Positions 46,802-60,000 of a stretch of DNA of 64,000 nucleotides are shown here, piece after piece. Both the position numbers and the translations under genes were made by a program. The notes below the pieces were generated by a model. The model made no database searches. It was not told where the DNA came from and saw only the letters and a list, made by a program, of their open reading frames with translations. The DNA lies in assembly GCA_963920635.1 (NCBI GenBank), contig OY987303.1, positions 58,180,278 to 58,244,277 on the forward strand. Reading direction: 5' to 3'. The DNA is from Pseudeuparius sepicola. Taxonomy: Eukaryota; Arthropoda; Insecta; Coleoptera; Anthribidae. How positions within the stretch are numbered: position 1 is the first letter of the stretch; each line of letters starts with the position of its first letter.

Positions 46802-47197
46802 TTAAAAATTGAACCGGGATCGCAAAAGAGAACCGAAAATTTCTATGTTCTGGCAGAGTGATGAGGGGGAAGTAATCCAAATCTGAAATGATCCATAAAC
46901 ATGTTCGAACTGATCTGGTTCAACTGGATCAGTAAATAATATCACTAAATAGTAAATTCGAACATTTGCCACAAATCCAAAACCAGAGCATATAAAATAA
47001 CCAGCAGTGTAACTTACTCTTGAGAAATCATCCGCAAATTCAATGACCTTGAGCCATATTGGGGGAATAGAAGTCAGAGGTGTAGTCGGGAAAATCAATT
47101 CAGAAATACAGAGTAGTATTAGTAAAGTATATAGTGTGTGGTAAGCACAAGCAGCTTTGACTCCTTCCTGGGATTCTTTATTTAAAGATACTAGCAC
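46802..47197 (-). CDS. Hydrophobic open frame, uncertain
   Basis: 131 codons open on the minus strand, with no in-frame ATG at the start; a ctag acceptor-like site lies near the start. Hydrophobic segments (HTLYTLLILLCISELIFP; TAGYFICSGFGFVANVRIYY) could be membrane helices. It would be one exon of an unknown membrane protein, or chance. I recognise no family. An internal AGA|GTAAGT would make a good donor and could end the exon early. No neighbouring exon was found. Confidence 0.25.
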   Translation of the reverse strand: MLVSLNKESQEGVKAACAYHTLYTLLILLCISELIFPTTPLTSIPPIWLKVIEFADDFSRVSYTAGYFICSGFGFVANVRIYYLVILFTDPVEPDQFEHVYGSFQIWITSPSSLCQNIEIFGSLLRSRFNF

Positions 47198-48035
47198 AAT
47201 TTACAAAAAAGTACGCTCCACGGCACTGTAATATCTCTCATACAGCCAAAAAAGAACTGCCCCATCGCCCCGACACTGCATCCATTTGACAGAATCTATA
47301 CCCAAATGGCGGCTGCGCGAACAGGTGCGCAGAATTTTTCGGTCATGGGAGATTTACTACTGGTTGTTTTATATGCGCTGCTAAAACATCATAAACATAC
47401 AGTGTGAGTCTAATTCTCTTTCATTCAGTTTTTGAAAAACATTAGGTACTCTATTAAAATTATTATAATTATATTGGGATTTAGAAACTTGACTTGGGAT
47501 AATCAGAGTGAATTAAATATACAAATATCCAAATAATATGTAAAATTCATTTGAAGATAATAAACTATAATATTTAATTTTCAGTTTATTGGAGCAAAAA
47601 GTTAGGTACTGAGAAATTTTTTTTTATAATAAAAAAATTTAGGTTTGACTTTTTAGGTAGAGGCACTGAAAAAAATATATTTTTCAAGTATATTTTTTCG
47701 GGACGAAAGCAAATGAAGGATATAATTCAAAAAATAAAGTAGATTTCTCTGTAGATATAGATACAGAATATACAGGGTGTCTCAGAAAACTGATCATGTA
47801 ATGCAGAATGTTCACCTATGCACATTTTCTTGTTCTATACTTTGGTTTTCCCCTCATTATTGTATAAATAAACAACACAATTTGTATGTACCTAGTGATA
47901 AAACAAATCTGTTGCAATTTTTCACGTTCCTTGACACCTGTTGAATTTATTTTCCCCCATGCGCTATTCAGAAAAGGAGATACCCCTTCCACAAAGCGGA
48001 TTCCGCAGTTTGAACCGATCCGCGTTGCTGCCAAA

Positions 48036-51000
48036 ATGTCTTATAATAGTCGGGTGGCAGTTTGGTGGTTTTCTTTATTTTCTTTATTTATTGATGACAG
48101 GATTCAATGCAAAACTATTCATCAACAAGAAGTTATGTACCTGTAAGTGTTAAAAAATATCATATTTCATATAATAAAAGTATTTTGTGAATTTTGCTTT
48201 AAATTAAGAGAAAATAGCAGAGAAAGACGAAAAAGCTCCTTGTCATTCTATTTGAATAGGTACTTTGCGTAAAGTATATCATTTTTTATTAGGACAAATT
48301 CGGCAATGGCAATAATAATCTACTTAAATGGGTTTAAAATAGTTTCAATTTGAGAGAACGATTTTTCAATTGAAAACTTGGCTTGGTTGCTTTTTACATA
48401 GGATAACTTATCTTACGAACAATATCAAGAAAATGATGCCTTTCTGAATATTCTAGCTCGCTTTTCTCAAATAGGTAAGGTTCATATTTAAAAAAATAAT
48501 AAAATTACTTATTACCTGTATGATCACCCAACTCAAACATGTGACATTTTCAACTGATTATCATTTATTATTAATTCTCAACTAGGTACGTATTTAGATT
48601 TCCTTTTAATTTTTGATCTGAGACTATCCAAAACTGTTGAAAACGTTTTTTAAAAACGTTGAAAAGAATCGTGCCTCATTATTAAGCCCTGTATACAAAA
48701 TATTAGTGCAATACAACCCCAATCATATCTCCTATACTAACATTGACTTTTGGTACTTATCTAAATGGACATTTATTTATTAACTTGAATAATGCTATTT
48801 TATATCTGATCAATAGATTAAGTAATAGCTAGGTACCCCATTAATTAAGGACTTAAAGGCCTTGGTAACAAGTATGGAGATTTTCCAATAATAATAGTAA
48901 TTCTCAGCACCACAATAACGGATCAGATTGCTATTGGGCAAAACCATTCAAATAAATTTAGTAAAAAAGAAGAGTTTTATATGTTTTATGTTTAAAATAA
49001 GTACGACCTAGGTAGGTACTTATTTGAATCTGTAGAGATACGAAATTCTATGTCTATAACATTCCCTATTCTTTACTGAATTTGGAAATTGGCTTGAAAA
49101 TGGTCCAAGATGCTGAGAATCTGGCGCCAACCTGTCTGCCTGATATCGATTTTGGTCGCGACACAGAATATACAGACTAAAAGAGCGAACAGACGAAGTA
49201 ACAAACAAACTAATTAGACAGTATTGAATTGAATAAGTCTATATTTACATTTTTTTAAATACATTTATAACTGATTATATTACACTACATATACAATAAA
49301 CTCAATAATAAATACTCGATAAGCATAGCTTGTGTGAGTACAATATAACAAAAAAAAATTATAATTAAGGTATTATGAAATACACATATATTATTTATAC
49401 AGTGTCTCACATAAGAGTGAAACAACCTATAACTTCTTTAATTTTTAACCGACCAGAACGAAATTTTTACCAAAGGTAGATGGCATTGTTGCCTACTTAT
49501 TTCCAAAAAATTAGTCGCCTACTCCAAAGTCAAAGCCACCTGCGATGCCACAAACGAGGCTAAAAATCCGAAATTCATATTAGGCATTTTTTTAAATTTA
49601 CTAGAAAAATTGTTCAGAATCGATTCAGAACCCTAAATACAAAATTTTGTCAAAATCAAAAAATATGAAATAAATAAAATTAAAGTAAAAATTTAAAATT
49701 TAAATTTTTAAAATTTATTTAGTAGCTTTTATTTTAAAATAATTACTTTATGAAAACAACTTGCCTTCAAAACTTCCATGGCACACTTTTCTAAACGCAG
49801 AAAATTTAATAAATTGCTGTTTTTGGAATTTAATTTTTTAAATTAATATTTTTTGATTTTGGATTTAGGGTTCTGAATCGATTCTGAACAACTTTGTCTA
49901 GTAAATTTTTTTGAAAAAAAAATGCCTAATGTGACTTTCGGATTTTTAGCCTCGATTGTGGCATCACAGGTGACTTCGACTTTGGAGTAGGCAACTAATT
50001 TTTTGGTAAAAATTTCGTTCTGGTCAGTTAAAAATTAAAGAAGTTATAGGGTTGTTTCACTCTTATGTGAGACACTCTGTATGTTGTTATTTGAAATTAA
50101 TTTTTTTTTTCAAGTTATTAATTAAATTTCATGGTAAGAGAAGAATACGAAAAATTTTGTTCCAATATCCAATTTTTAACTTTTAATTTATACATTTTAT
50201 ATATTTTAGTTAATTTAATATCGTTAGGAGTAATTTCATAAACATATGGTAATAAAAAATTAAAATGTTTTTGGCCTATAGCTTTGTTTGCATTGAATTT
50301 TAAAATCAATTTATTTTTAGTTTCATACATGTGTTCTTGATAATTTATTATGTTTTTATTTTTAAAAGCATAGAATAAAATATTGTAGCAATATAGCTGC
50401 CTTATTGTCATTTTATTTGTTTCTTTGAATAATAAATTTGTTGGGTACATATATTTTTTTATACTTATATCATTTTTAAAAACAGTTTTTGTAAAATTTC
50501 TGATTTTATTAAATAATTTTGATTCACCCCCTCCCCAATCAAGAATACCATAACTTAATTGGGATTGTATTAAATCATAATATATTATTTCTAAAGATTT
50601 TATGTCCAAAATTTTTTTTAAAATAAAATTTTTGGAATAACATGCCTAATTTTTTTAACTACATAATTTATGTGTTAATTCCATTTCAAATTTTTGTCAA
50701 TTATAATACCCAGGTATTTAATATTTGTTGTTTCATAAATGGTTGCTTCTTTATTAAAGTTCAAAATTTGAATATTAGGTAAATTATTTGTTTTTATTAC
50801 AACAGATGTGCAGATGAGAACACGAACCAAATATAACGGAGATGATCACCTAGAAATAATGAACATAAATATTACGTATTTTGACCCTATATCTCCTATT
50901 TTTTTAATTCCATTTTAGTGTTGAAAAATGGTCTTCCGAAATCGGCCAAAAACTAAAATCACTAAGCGAGGCAATGACTAGAGAAGCCGAAGTAGAACGT

Positions 51001-54000
51001 GTAAGAACAAAATATTAAAAACGGGAATCCTTTATGCAGCAAACAATTTTAGAGTTTCAAGCCAATGGAGGAAAAACTAGTACAAGTAAACGGAGCTGTA
51101 CTCACTGAAGCTGTAGCCCGCGAAATAAGGATCTTGATGGATGACAAAACTAGAGCTGTAAAAGTCAGTTAATGTAACTTAAGTCGATGGCTCGTTAACG
51201 TAAATGGGTTTATAGATGTTGCATTTTATTTATTTTATTTTCAGTCGATTGCAGATTATGCGGAATTTTTGTCATACTACAGAAAAAATGAGAGCGACGA
51301 TTTCTTCCAGAAATATTTTTATTTTAACGCAGATGCTATAGATAGTAATGAAAGGGATCAGAATCAAGAGGAACAAATTGCTCAAGATGTTTGTCAGGTA
51401 ATACCAGGGACCCTTTTAAAGAGTCCCTGGGTAATACAAAACATATACAAACCAACAGATACATTTTTCTGTCCCAGATAAGAATGAACAGCATGGGGAT
51501 CTTGCAAACGGTGAGAGATAGAATAACGGTCAATAAAATGGTACAAACAGATTTCTAATATCTTTTTTCGTTTTTGAGTTATTTTGAAAAAAGTAAAATT
51601 TTGGGTTTTCGATTTTAGTTTTTTCTGTAGTTGTTATCGCAGGTAGAAAAAAAAGAAAACACTTTCTTATGGCACTTTTTAACGGGCTTTAAGATGGCGT
51701 TTTTAGATTTGTTCTACAACATTTCGTTTTTGAGAAACCATCTTCAATTTTATTTTTTTAAATACGGACCTGGATTTTTTTGCAGATTTTGAAAGCACTT
51801 TTCATTTCAAAATACAATGATGTATGACATGAAATATTTTTAAAACGTTTTGAGACAATTATACTGGAAATTCCTTTTTTCCATTCATTTTTTCTAATGC
51901 GGCCCTGTATTTAATAATAAGAAGTCTAAATAATAATCGGTATTGTCAACAATTTAACTTACAACTTATCTTTCAATCGGAGAACCAAAAAAAGGACGCC
52001 AAAGACCAAGGTTTCTAGAAATAGACCTTGGACAAAGACTAATAACTGTCACATACGATAATAAAAAATAAATAGAAATCCTCCACCTAGAAGGCTTTGA
52101 AACAACGAAACCAATCCCTCGTCATTTGTCATAACTCCCACTATATCATTTAGTTAATAATTTGTATTATTAGAAATAGAGGGCGCTCTTTCAAATGATG
52201 ACAAATTTAACATGTTAGCAAGTTATATCTTGTATCACAGAAATACTGTAAAGGCCGAGGAATTTACTCCAAAACACAAAAAACAGTAAAGAGTTTTTCT
52301 TCTTTTTTCTGTCTGTGATAACAACAGAAAAAAAAATCGAAAACGGAAAATTTTACTTTTTTTCAAAAAAACTAAAAAACGAAAAAAGATATTAGAAATC
52401 TGTTTGTAACATTTTATTGACCTTAAAATTGCGCAACTTTTTCCCCATTTAACCATTGTTCTATCTCTCACCGTTTGCAAGATCCCCATGCTGTTCATTC
52501 TTATCAAGAATATTGCTTAGATACGTAAAATAGTTTGATGATATTTTAATTTATTATTATTTTGGCATCAATTTAGAACTGGGAAAGGTAATGTAACTAA
52601 ATTTATACCCCAAATGCTAGACGGTACATCAACTTTGCCACAAACATAACAGAGTTTTAAAGCGTAAATATCATTTTCTTTTGAAAAATACCTATTCTTA
52701 TCCTTAATTAGTAATAAATAATTAATAGAATGATAAAGCTAGTGATATAAAATAGTTTTTACGAAGTTTCGAGTTTTTAAAAGTTTCATATAAATATTAA
52801 AAATTGGCAAAAAACTAAATATTTTAGTAGAGCGTTCAAATTTGGTACACTTGCGTAAAATTGAAAAACAAACAACTTTTTCAAGTAAAACTTTTTGATA
52901 TTTTAACAACTAAATCCATTTTTGGCGATATATTTTTTTAAATGTCATTTTTGACCCCAAAATTAAATTTTAAAATAAAACGTTAATTAAAAATTTCCCC
53001 CCTATGGTGCGAACTTTTTGGAGGACACTGTATATATAGAATAATTATTACGAATTAGTACATACTTATCTAGTTTGACATTCAGTCGACAATAATCGTA
53101 TTATTCCTACATTTCTAGGCTGAATGCGCTTGGTGGTGTCACCAAAGGGATCTAGAACCCATACGCGACGACTTCACCAAAGAAGACTTGATAAAACTCT
53201 TCAATATTACGTCGTCGAGATCTTTCAAAGGTCCGAGTTGTGGCAGCGACAGCGGATGCGAGTGTACCAATAGGGTTGACGAATTTCGGGGGGAAACCTT
53301 CTATGAGAACTTGCCGATGCAGAGAGATGAAAGATTCGACGACGATGTCAATTTTAATGTCAGTGCCCTCAAGATTGCCACAAATGTCTTTCATAGAGGT
53401 GAGATGTAACCTCAGAAATATTGGTAGAATGGATATTGTTATATTTAGGATTATTATTTCTTTATTTATACCTACTACTGTTACTTTCTTCCATTTATTT
53501 CAGAGAGAAGTGTTCTTGAAGGTATAAAATGGTCTGAAGCCCTGGATTTTGTTTTCAAGTACAATTTCGCGAAAGATCCCGAACTGACTTGGCAATATTT
53601 TGCCAGTCCTCACGGATACATGAGACATTATCCAGGTAAAATTTTTATTCGAGGTAATATGTTAAAAAAGTAGATCAACCATATCCACATAGATAGCGTA
53701 ATGTGACTCGAATAAAAGTTGTAGATAGTGACGGATTTGTGTACCTGTAAATATAAATCAACAGGGATGTTTAGATGTGAACAATTTATATGGTTGGGCC
53801 ATGAGCAAATACCTTATTCCATACGGAGACTTTTAATGAATCGATACAAGTATCGCTGTAACTACCGTTTCCGACGATTTATATTTACAGGTACAAAAAG
53901 TAGGACAACCATATCCGCATAGTAGATATGCATGGATTTTTGTACCTGTAAAGATAAATCAAGAGGTATGTGATGTGAACAATTTATATGGTTGGGCCAT

Positions 54001-57000
54001 GAACAAATACCTTCCATACGGAGACTTTTAGTGGGTCTATACGAGTATCGCCGTAACTACCGTGGGCGACGAAGGTCCAGCAGACTCCATCACTCTTGAC
54101 TTAGATTTACAGATACAAAAAATAGGGCAATCATATCCACATATTCCTTGGGATAGCATAATGTAGCTCCAATAAAAGTTGTAGATAGGGATGATGGATT
54201 TTTGTACCTGTAAAGATAAATCAAGAGGTATGTGATCTGAACAATTTATATGGTTGGGCCATGAGCAAATACCTTCCATACGGAGACTTGTAATGGGTCG
54301 ATACAAGTATCGTCATAACTACCGTTGCCGACGAAGATCCAGCAGACTACATCCCTCTTGATTTATATTTACTGGTACAAAAAGTAAGACGACCATATCC
54401 ACATATTCCTTGGGATAGCATAATGTGGCTTCAATAAAAGTTTATATAGGCATGGTGGATTTTTGTACCTGTAAAGATAAATCAAGGGGTATGTGATCTG
54501 AACAATTTATATGGTTGGGCCATGAGCAAATACCTTCCATACGGTGACTTTTAACGGGTCGATACAAGTATCGCTGTAACTACCGTTGCTGACGAAGGTC
54601 CAGCAGGCTACATACCTCTTGATTTATATTTACAGGTACAACAATCCATCCTTAATTGCTAATATTCTTGACTTGACATTGTAGGTTAGAATTTACACGT
54701 TCAATACTTGATACGTACCAAGAGGCGATCAAATATGACATAAAATTATAAACATAAAATTTCTATATTTTTCGTAGCTATCAAATGGTCGGATGAAAGG
54801 TACGACAAGACTTACGACTTTAGGACTAGATCGTGGTACACCGAATCCATGACGTCTCCGAAGGACATCGTGATCCTTCTAGACAAATCTGGTTCAATGA
54901 TGGGCATTAGGAGGGCATTGTCACACCAAATCGTCAACGACATACTGGACACTCTCAACGATAACGACTTTGTGAATATTATTTTGTTCAACAATGTTAC
55001 CGAGCCGCTGGTGACGTGTTTCAACTACACTTTGGTTCAAGTGAGATGTAGCAGAGGACAGTAGATAGGCTGATTCATTTTTTGTACCGAAAGGCTTGAA
55101 GTGATAAAATCAATTTGAGTGCCACTGGCTTGCAGTCACACAAAATAAAACGTGAACAATTTTGAGATTAGAATAAAACTGAATCAAGCTATATACATAA
55201 AGTATAAAAAATACAGTGTGTCTCCGGATTAGGTTACAACTGTAATTTTTTTTATTTTTCATTTCACCACAAAAATCACTTTTTAAAAAAATACTTTATG
55301 TACCAAGGCACTGAAGTTCAATTTTTTGTGACTTATGTAGAATTTAGTTAATTTAGATAGTTAACTCAATCTGGAGACACAGTATACATAATAATATGAT
55401 GAAAATTAAGAACAAAAAATGAACGAAATAAAAATAATTTAAAAAATTATAATTGTAGGCCAATGAAGAGAATCTGCGATTGCTAAGAGAAAACCTCCCT
55501 GTATATTTTTTAGAGTTTGCTGCCGACTTAACAGTCGGTATGAAGAAAGCATTTAAAATACTGGAAACTTTCAAAAACGCAAAAAGAAGTAAGCAAAAAT
55601 TCAGTTTCTAGTTAAAATAATACAAAAACTCCTGTATATATTTTTTTAAGATAAAATAAAGTAATACTTAATATATCACGTAAAAAGAGTTGTATTTTGA
55701 GCACTGCCTACACAGCTTTAAAGTAATGTTAATACAAAATTTTCCAGGTTCAAATTGCAATCAGGCCATAATGCTTATAACCGAAGGCATCGATTACACT
55801 TTCGACATTCAAGTTTTTAACGCTAGCAATTGGAGGCAAGACTTTCCGGTGAGAGTGTTCACTTACCTTTTAGGCTCTGAGGAAAACGATGCGAAACAAA
55901 TGGAATACATAGCTTGCGCCAACATGGGTAAGTTACACTTCCTAAAATCACCTTGCCGTTTCCGAGTTATCATCTTTTTGAGGTTGGTACGTGAACACGA
56001 GCCTACTGTCCGATGTAAGAGAGAAAGTCCTGAACTACCTGAATGTCATGTCTCGCCCAATCAACATAGATTATCACAGGCAGGTGCCGGTTTGGAGCTA
56101 CCTATATGTGGATTTGGCGGACAGGAGGTTGTCAAATTGGCTGTGGAGAAAGTACGAAGGCATCAGACAGAGAGAAGTGTTTCTGGACCACGTTAAACGA
56201 GACGTTTTGAGGAAAAAGAAAATTATGACCGGTCCAAATTACTTACTACTTAAAAGGACACATGTAATTGTCTAATTAGGAATTGTATTAAACTATGCCT
56301 ACACAGAACAACAAGTGGTGTGGTGACTTTTGCAACGACAAAAGTTTCTAGTTACTTGTCGCCTCTGTGTGAACGTAGCTTTAGATTATTTATACATGTT
56401 TTGGGGTTCCAGGAGTTTGAAAAATACGAAAAGAAGCAAGATTATAAATATATGACAACTGTGTCCCTTCCTGTTTATGGTAGACGACCGGATGAGGTAA
56501 CGTTGTAATTTATCAAGAAATTTTAGTTTTGATTTTGGAAGTGTTAGGATTAAAGTTGGCTTTTGCATTTGTTTTTAATTGTAGAGAAGATGGATATTGT
56601 AGTAAAAACAAGTGACTGCATGCTCGCTTAATATAATATCACCAATCCTTGCATTGGTTTCACTGTTCGACGGCTGGCCACTTGTGCAGCGAAATGCGGT
56701 GTATAGCCGTGCCATTATTTCACAGATCTTAGGATATAATACTTGCGTAAATAGTTATAATCGATATGGCTTTTTAGAGATAGAAAAATGCGTGACGCTT
56801 ATGTCCTATATTCTTTCTATTGTGACGCCAATTAGAGTTTCTTATGCTATTTCAAGTGACTTTAGAAATATAAATATAGAATATAAATTCTAAAATGACT
56901 GTACAAAGATTCAACAAAGGAAAGAGTCACTGATATTATTTTAAACAGTCCCTGGCTAGTATAGAGAGTATTTTTGACACTCATTGTTTGTATTGTAGTA

Positions 57001-60000
57001 AATAATAATTTCATTTCAGTACGATCTCATAGGAGTAGCAGGAATAGATGTACCTATAAAATTGTTCAAATCTCGCATACCGTATGATATAGTAAGTAAA
57101 AAGTGTCCATAGTAAACTGAAACAATTAAATAATTATCATTATTGACTTGTTCATTTCTTGGACTGTTCATGGCTTGAGACTAAAGTCGTTTGTGATTAT
57201 TGCATGCGATCTTGTAAGATTGGAGATGTTTTTTTAGCTGGGTGTCAACGGTTATGCCTTTATTGTAACAAATAATGGATACGTCATTATGCATCCAGAC
57301 CACAGAACTGAAGTAAGTGATTTTTTTTGTACAGGGTGAGTGAAACTTGACGTCCCAGGCCAACAGCGGGAACACGAAAACTCAAAATAAAATTGCGAAA
57401 GGGAGTTCTTAAATGGAACATAAATTGATGACCGAAAATTGGCTTTTTTGATGTTTGGGAAAATAGCCGCTGTGACTTCATAGATACTATTTTCCCAGAA
57501 ACATACCATTTTCCCTATATATTGAAAGCCCTTATCATTCTCAACAACTTTTGTAGGAAAAGATTTTCTGTATATTTTATTGTTCAAATTCTACAGGGTC
57601 AAATATGTAAAAAAACATGAAAATTTTTCTAATCATTTTCCGAAATCTATCTAGCCATGGAAACAATTGATAGTCAGAAATTATTAAAGAATATGTTGTT
57701 CAACTAGAATATTTTTCATTTTTTATGTAAAAATCAATAATAAATAGTAAACAAGTTAGTAACAAGCACAATTCAAAAATTTAAAAAATATTCCAGTTTA
57801 ATAAATTTAAAGGTGCACAAGACCCTAACATACTCTTAAATAATTGCTGACTATCAATAATTGTTTCCATTGCTAGCTAGATTTCGGAAAAAATTCCGTG
57901 TTTCTTTACATATTTGACCCTGTAGATTTTGAACAAGAAAATATACAAAAAATCTTTTCTGACAAAAGTTCTTGAGAATGATAAGGACTTTTAATATATA
58001 GGAAAAAATGGTATTTTTCTGGGAAAATAATATCGATGACATTACAGCGGCCTTTTTCCAAACATCAAAAAAGCTAATTTTCAGACATAATTGGACATTA
58101 GTATATCCCATTTAAGAACCCCTTTTCGAAATTTTATTTTGAGTTTTCGTGTTCCCGCTGTAGGCCTGGGACGTCGAGTTTCGCTCACCCTGTATATTTT
58201 GGATTTAAATTATATCATGTGACGTATAAACGAAATGCAGGTAGATACAATAATTAATTTGTTATTTCTAGTTTGAAGATATACTGAAACCAACGTTCAA
58301 TCGCGTTGATATATTGGAAACCGAGATATATGACAACGATGAAGACATACCACGATTATTCAGTCCAGTTATGGAAAAGGTAATATTGAACAATTGAATT
58401 TTGTCCTCACTATAAATCATACACTGCGTGTCGAGAAAAAGAGGTAGTAAAAATTTGCCGCAAAATAAAAAGGTTATTTAAATATGTTCCTATAAAATGG
58501 AAAGAAAATTATAATTGCATTGACACTTATCAGAAAAATGCCTTTTTCAGTTAAGAGAAATAATTGTGGATCGCAACCCAGTGACGTTTCGTTACAGCTT
58601 AGAGGACGTGGTAAAGTGGCCAAAATTGCCCATTATTATCAATTACTATCGTTGATATACAGATCATGGCTCTACTATACATTGTGATTACATTTAATGC
58701 CATTATACGTTACTCTAGAGCACTAGTAAAGCTATAAATCTCTATAGTATCCGATATCAATAATTTTTGGGATAGGGTACTTGATAATCTGTAGTAGATA
58801 ATCCTAAGATTTATTTTCAACGCTAAAAACGACAAACTATAATTTTTTAATGGTCAAGTACCCTTCTATTAGATAGTAGCAAATCATAGTTATATGTTTT
58901 TTTAAACGTAGAATCCTGTAGAATCTATGTAGGTGTTATTTAATTTACCACTTTTCATTTGTTGCTCAGTGCTTGGTTTAAATTTAATATATTTTAGCCT
59001 TATTGTAGTTTATATTTCGATTAATATTACAAATAGATATTAATTTTGCTATATTATTTATGGGCAACCATATTTTTGTCGAAAATCCTATGCTTATATA
59101 TCTAATTATTGTTTTTCAGTTCAGAGATTCAATTGTTCATGATCGAAAGCTCAGTGACCCGATTACTTTAAAAGTGAAATACACTTTACATGATATGGTA
59201 AGCTTTGAATAAGGTATAGAAACAAATTTCAACGTAAAAATAAAATATGAATCTTGTGTAGATTTTCTCAACACCATGTATATTTTTGCAAATCCTTTAA
59301 AAATATCTGAAATTTCAAATGAAATTTGCCTAAAATTTAACCGAACTCTTCGCCTCTTCAAAATTCGGGCACTTTTTATAAAATTTGAAAAAATCTACAT
59401 AAGAGTCCAACATTCTACATTTCTCAACAAAAATTAATTGTTGTAGAAGCGTGCGATGAAAGTAAAGAACCACTACTATTTTGCACCAATAGGCCCATTT
59501 ACCTTAGGAATAGTCCTGCCGGATAAATATGGATTTATTAAATTAAATCTGTCTACAGCAGATGCGTACACATCCTCGTCGTTTTATGAATATTTAGTAC
59601 AAACACTTCCATACTGGAAAGTTCATCCAGACTGGTAGGAAAATAGCTATTTATATAACTAGGAAGGAAAATGCTTCATATTAATTTTAATATGCTTTTG
59701 ATCACTTTATTGGTGACACTGTGTATGATTTTTATATACTCTTTTCTTTTAGGATATATGTCAAATGCGAATGTACGTCGTGTAGCGCTGAAAACAAAAT
59801 AATTTCGTCATTTTTCTCTTGTAAAAAGAAAGATAGTAAGTGCCCTACTAAATTTTAATTTAACCCGAAATAAAGAAAAATGTGTGAATATTGTCTAGAA
59901 TAAGTATCGTTTTTGAAATATTTCATTTGGCTCCCCAATTTTTTTACACACTTGACACCAAAGTTCAGATAAAATATTTTTATTTTCAGAATAGACAAAT

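Noticed and set aside
48413..48474. Possible alpha-2/delta exon (…[20 protein letters not shown]…)
   Set aside because: It has an acceptor and donor, but the phase does not fit exon 48036-48142, whereas that exon joins directly and in frame to 50919.
52000..52110. Stretch resembling [20 protein letters not shown]
   Set aside because: Too short and unplaced to assign to any mobile-element protein; it lies inside a fold-back element.
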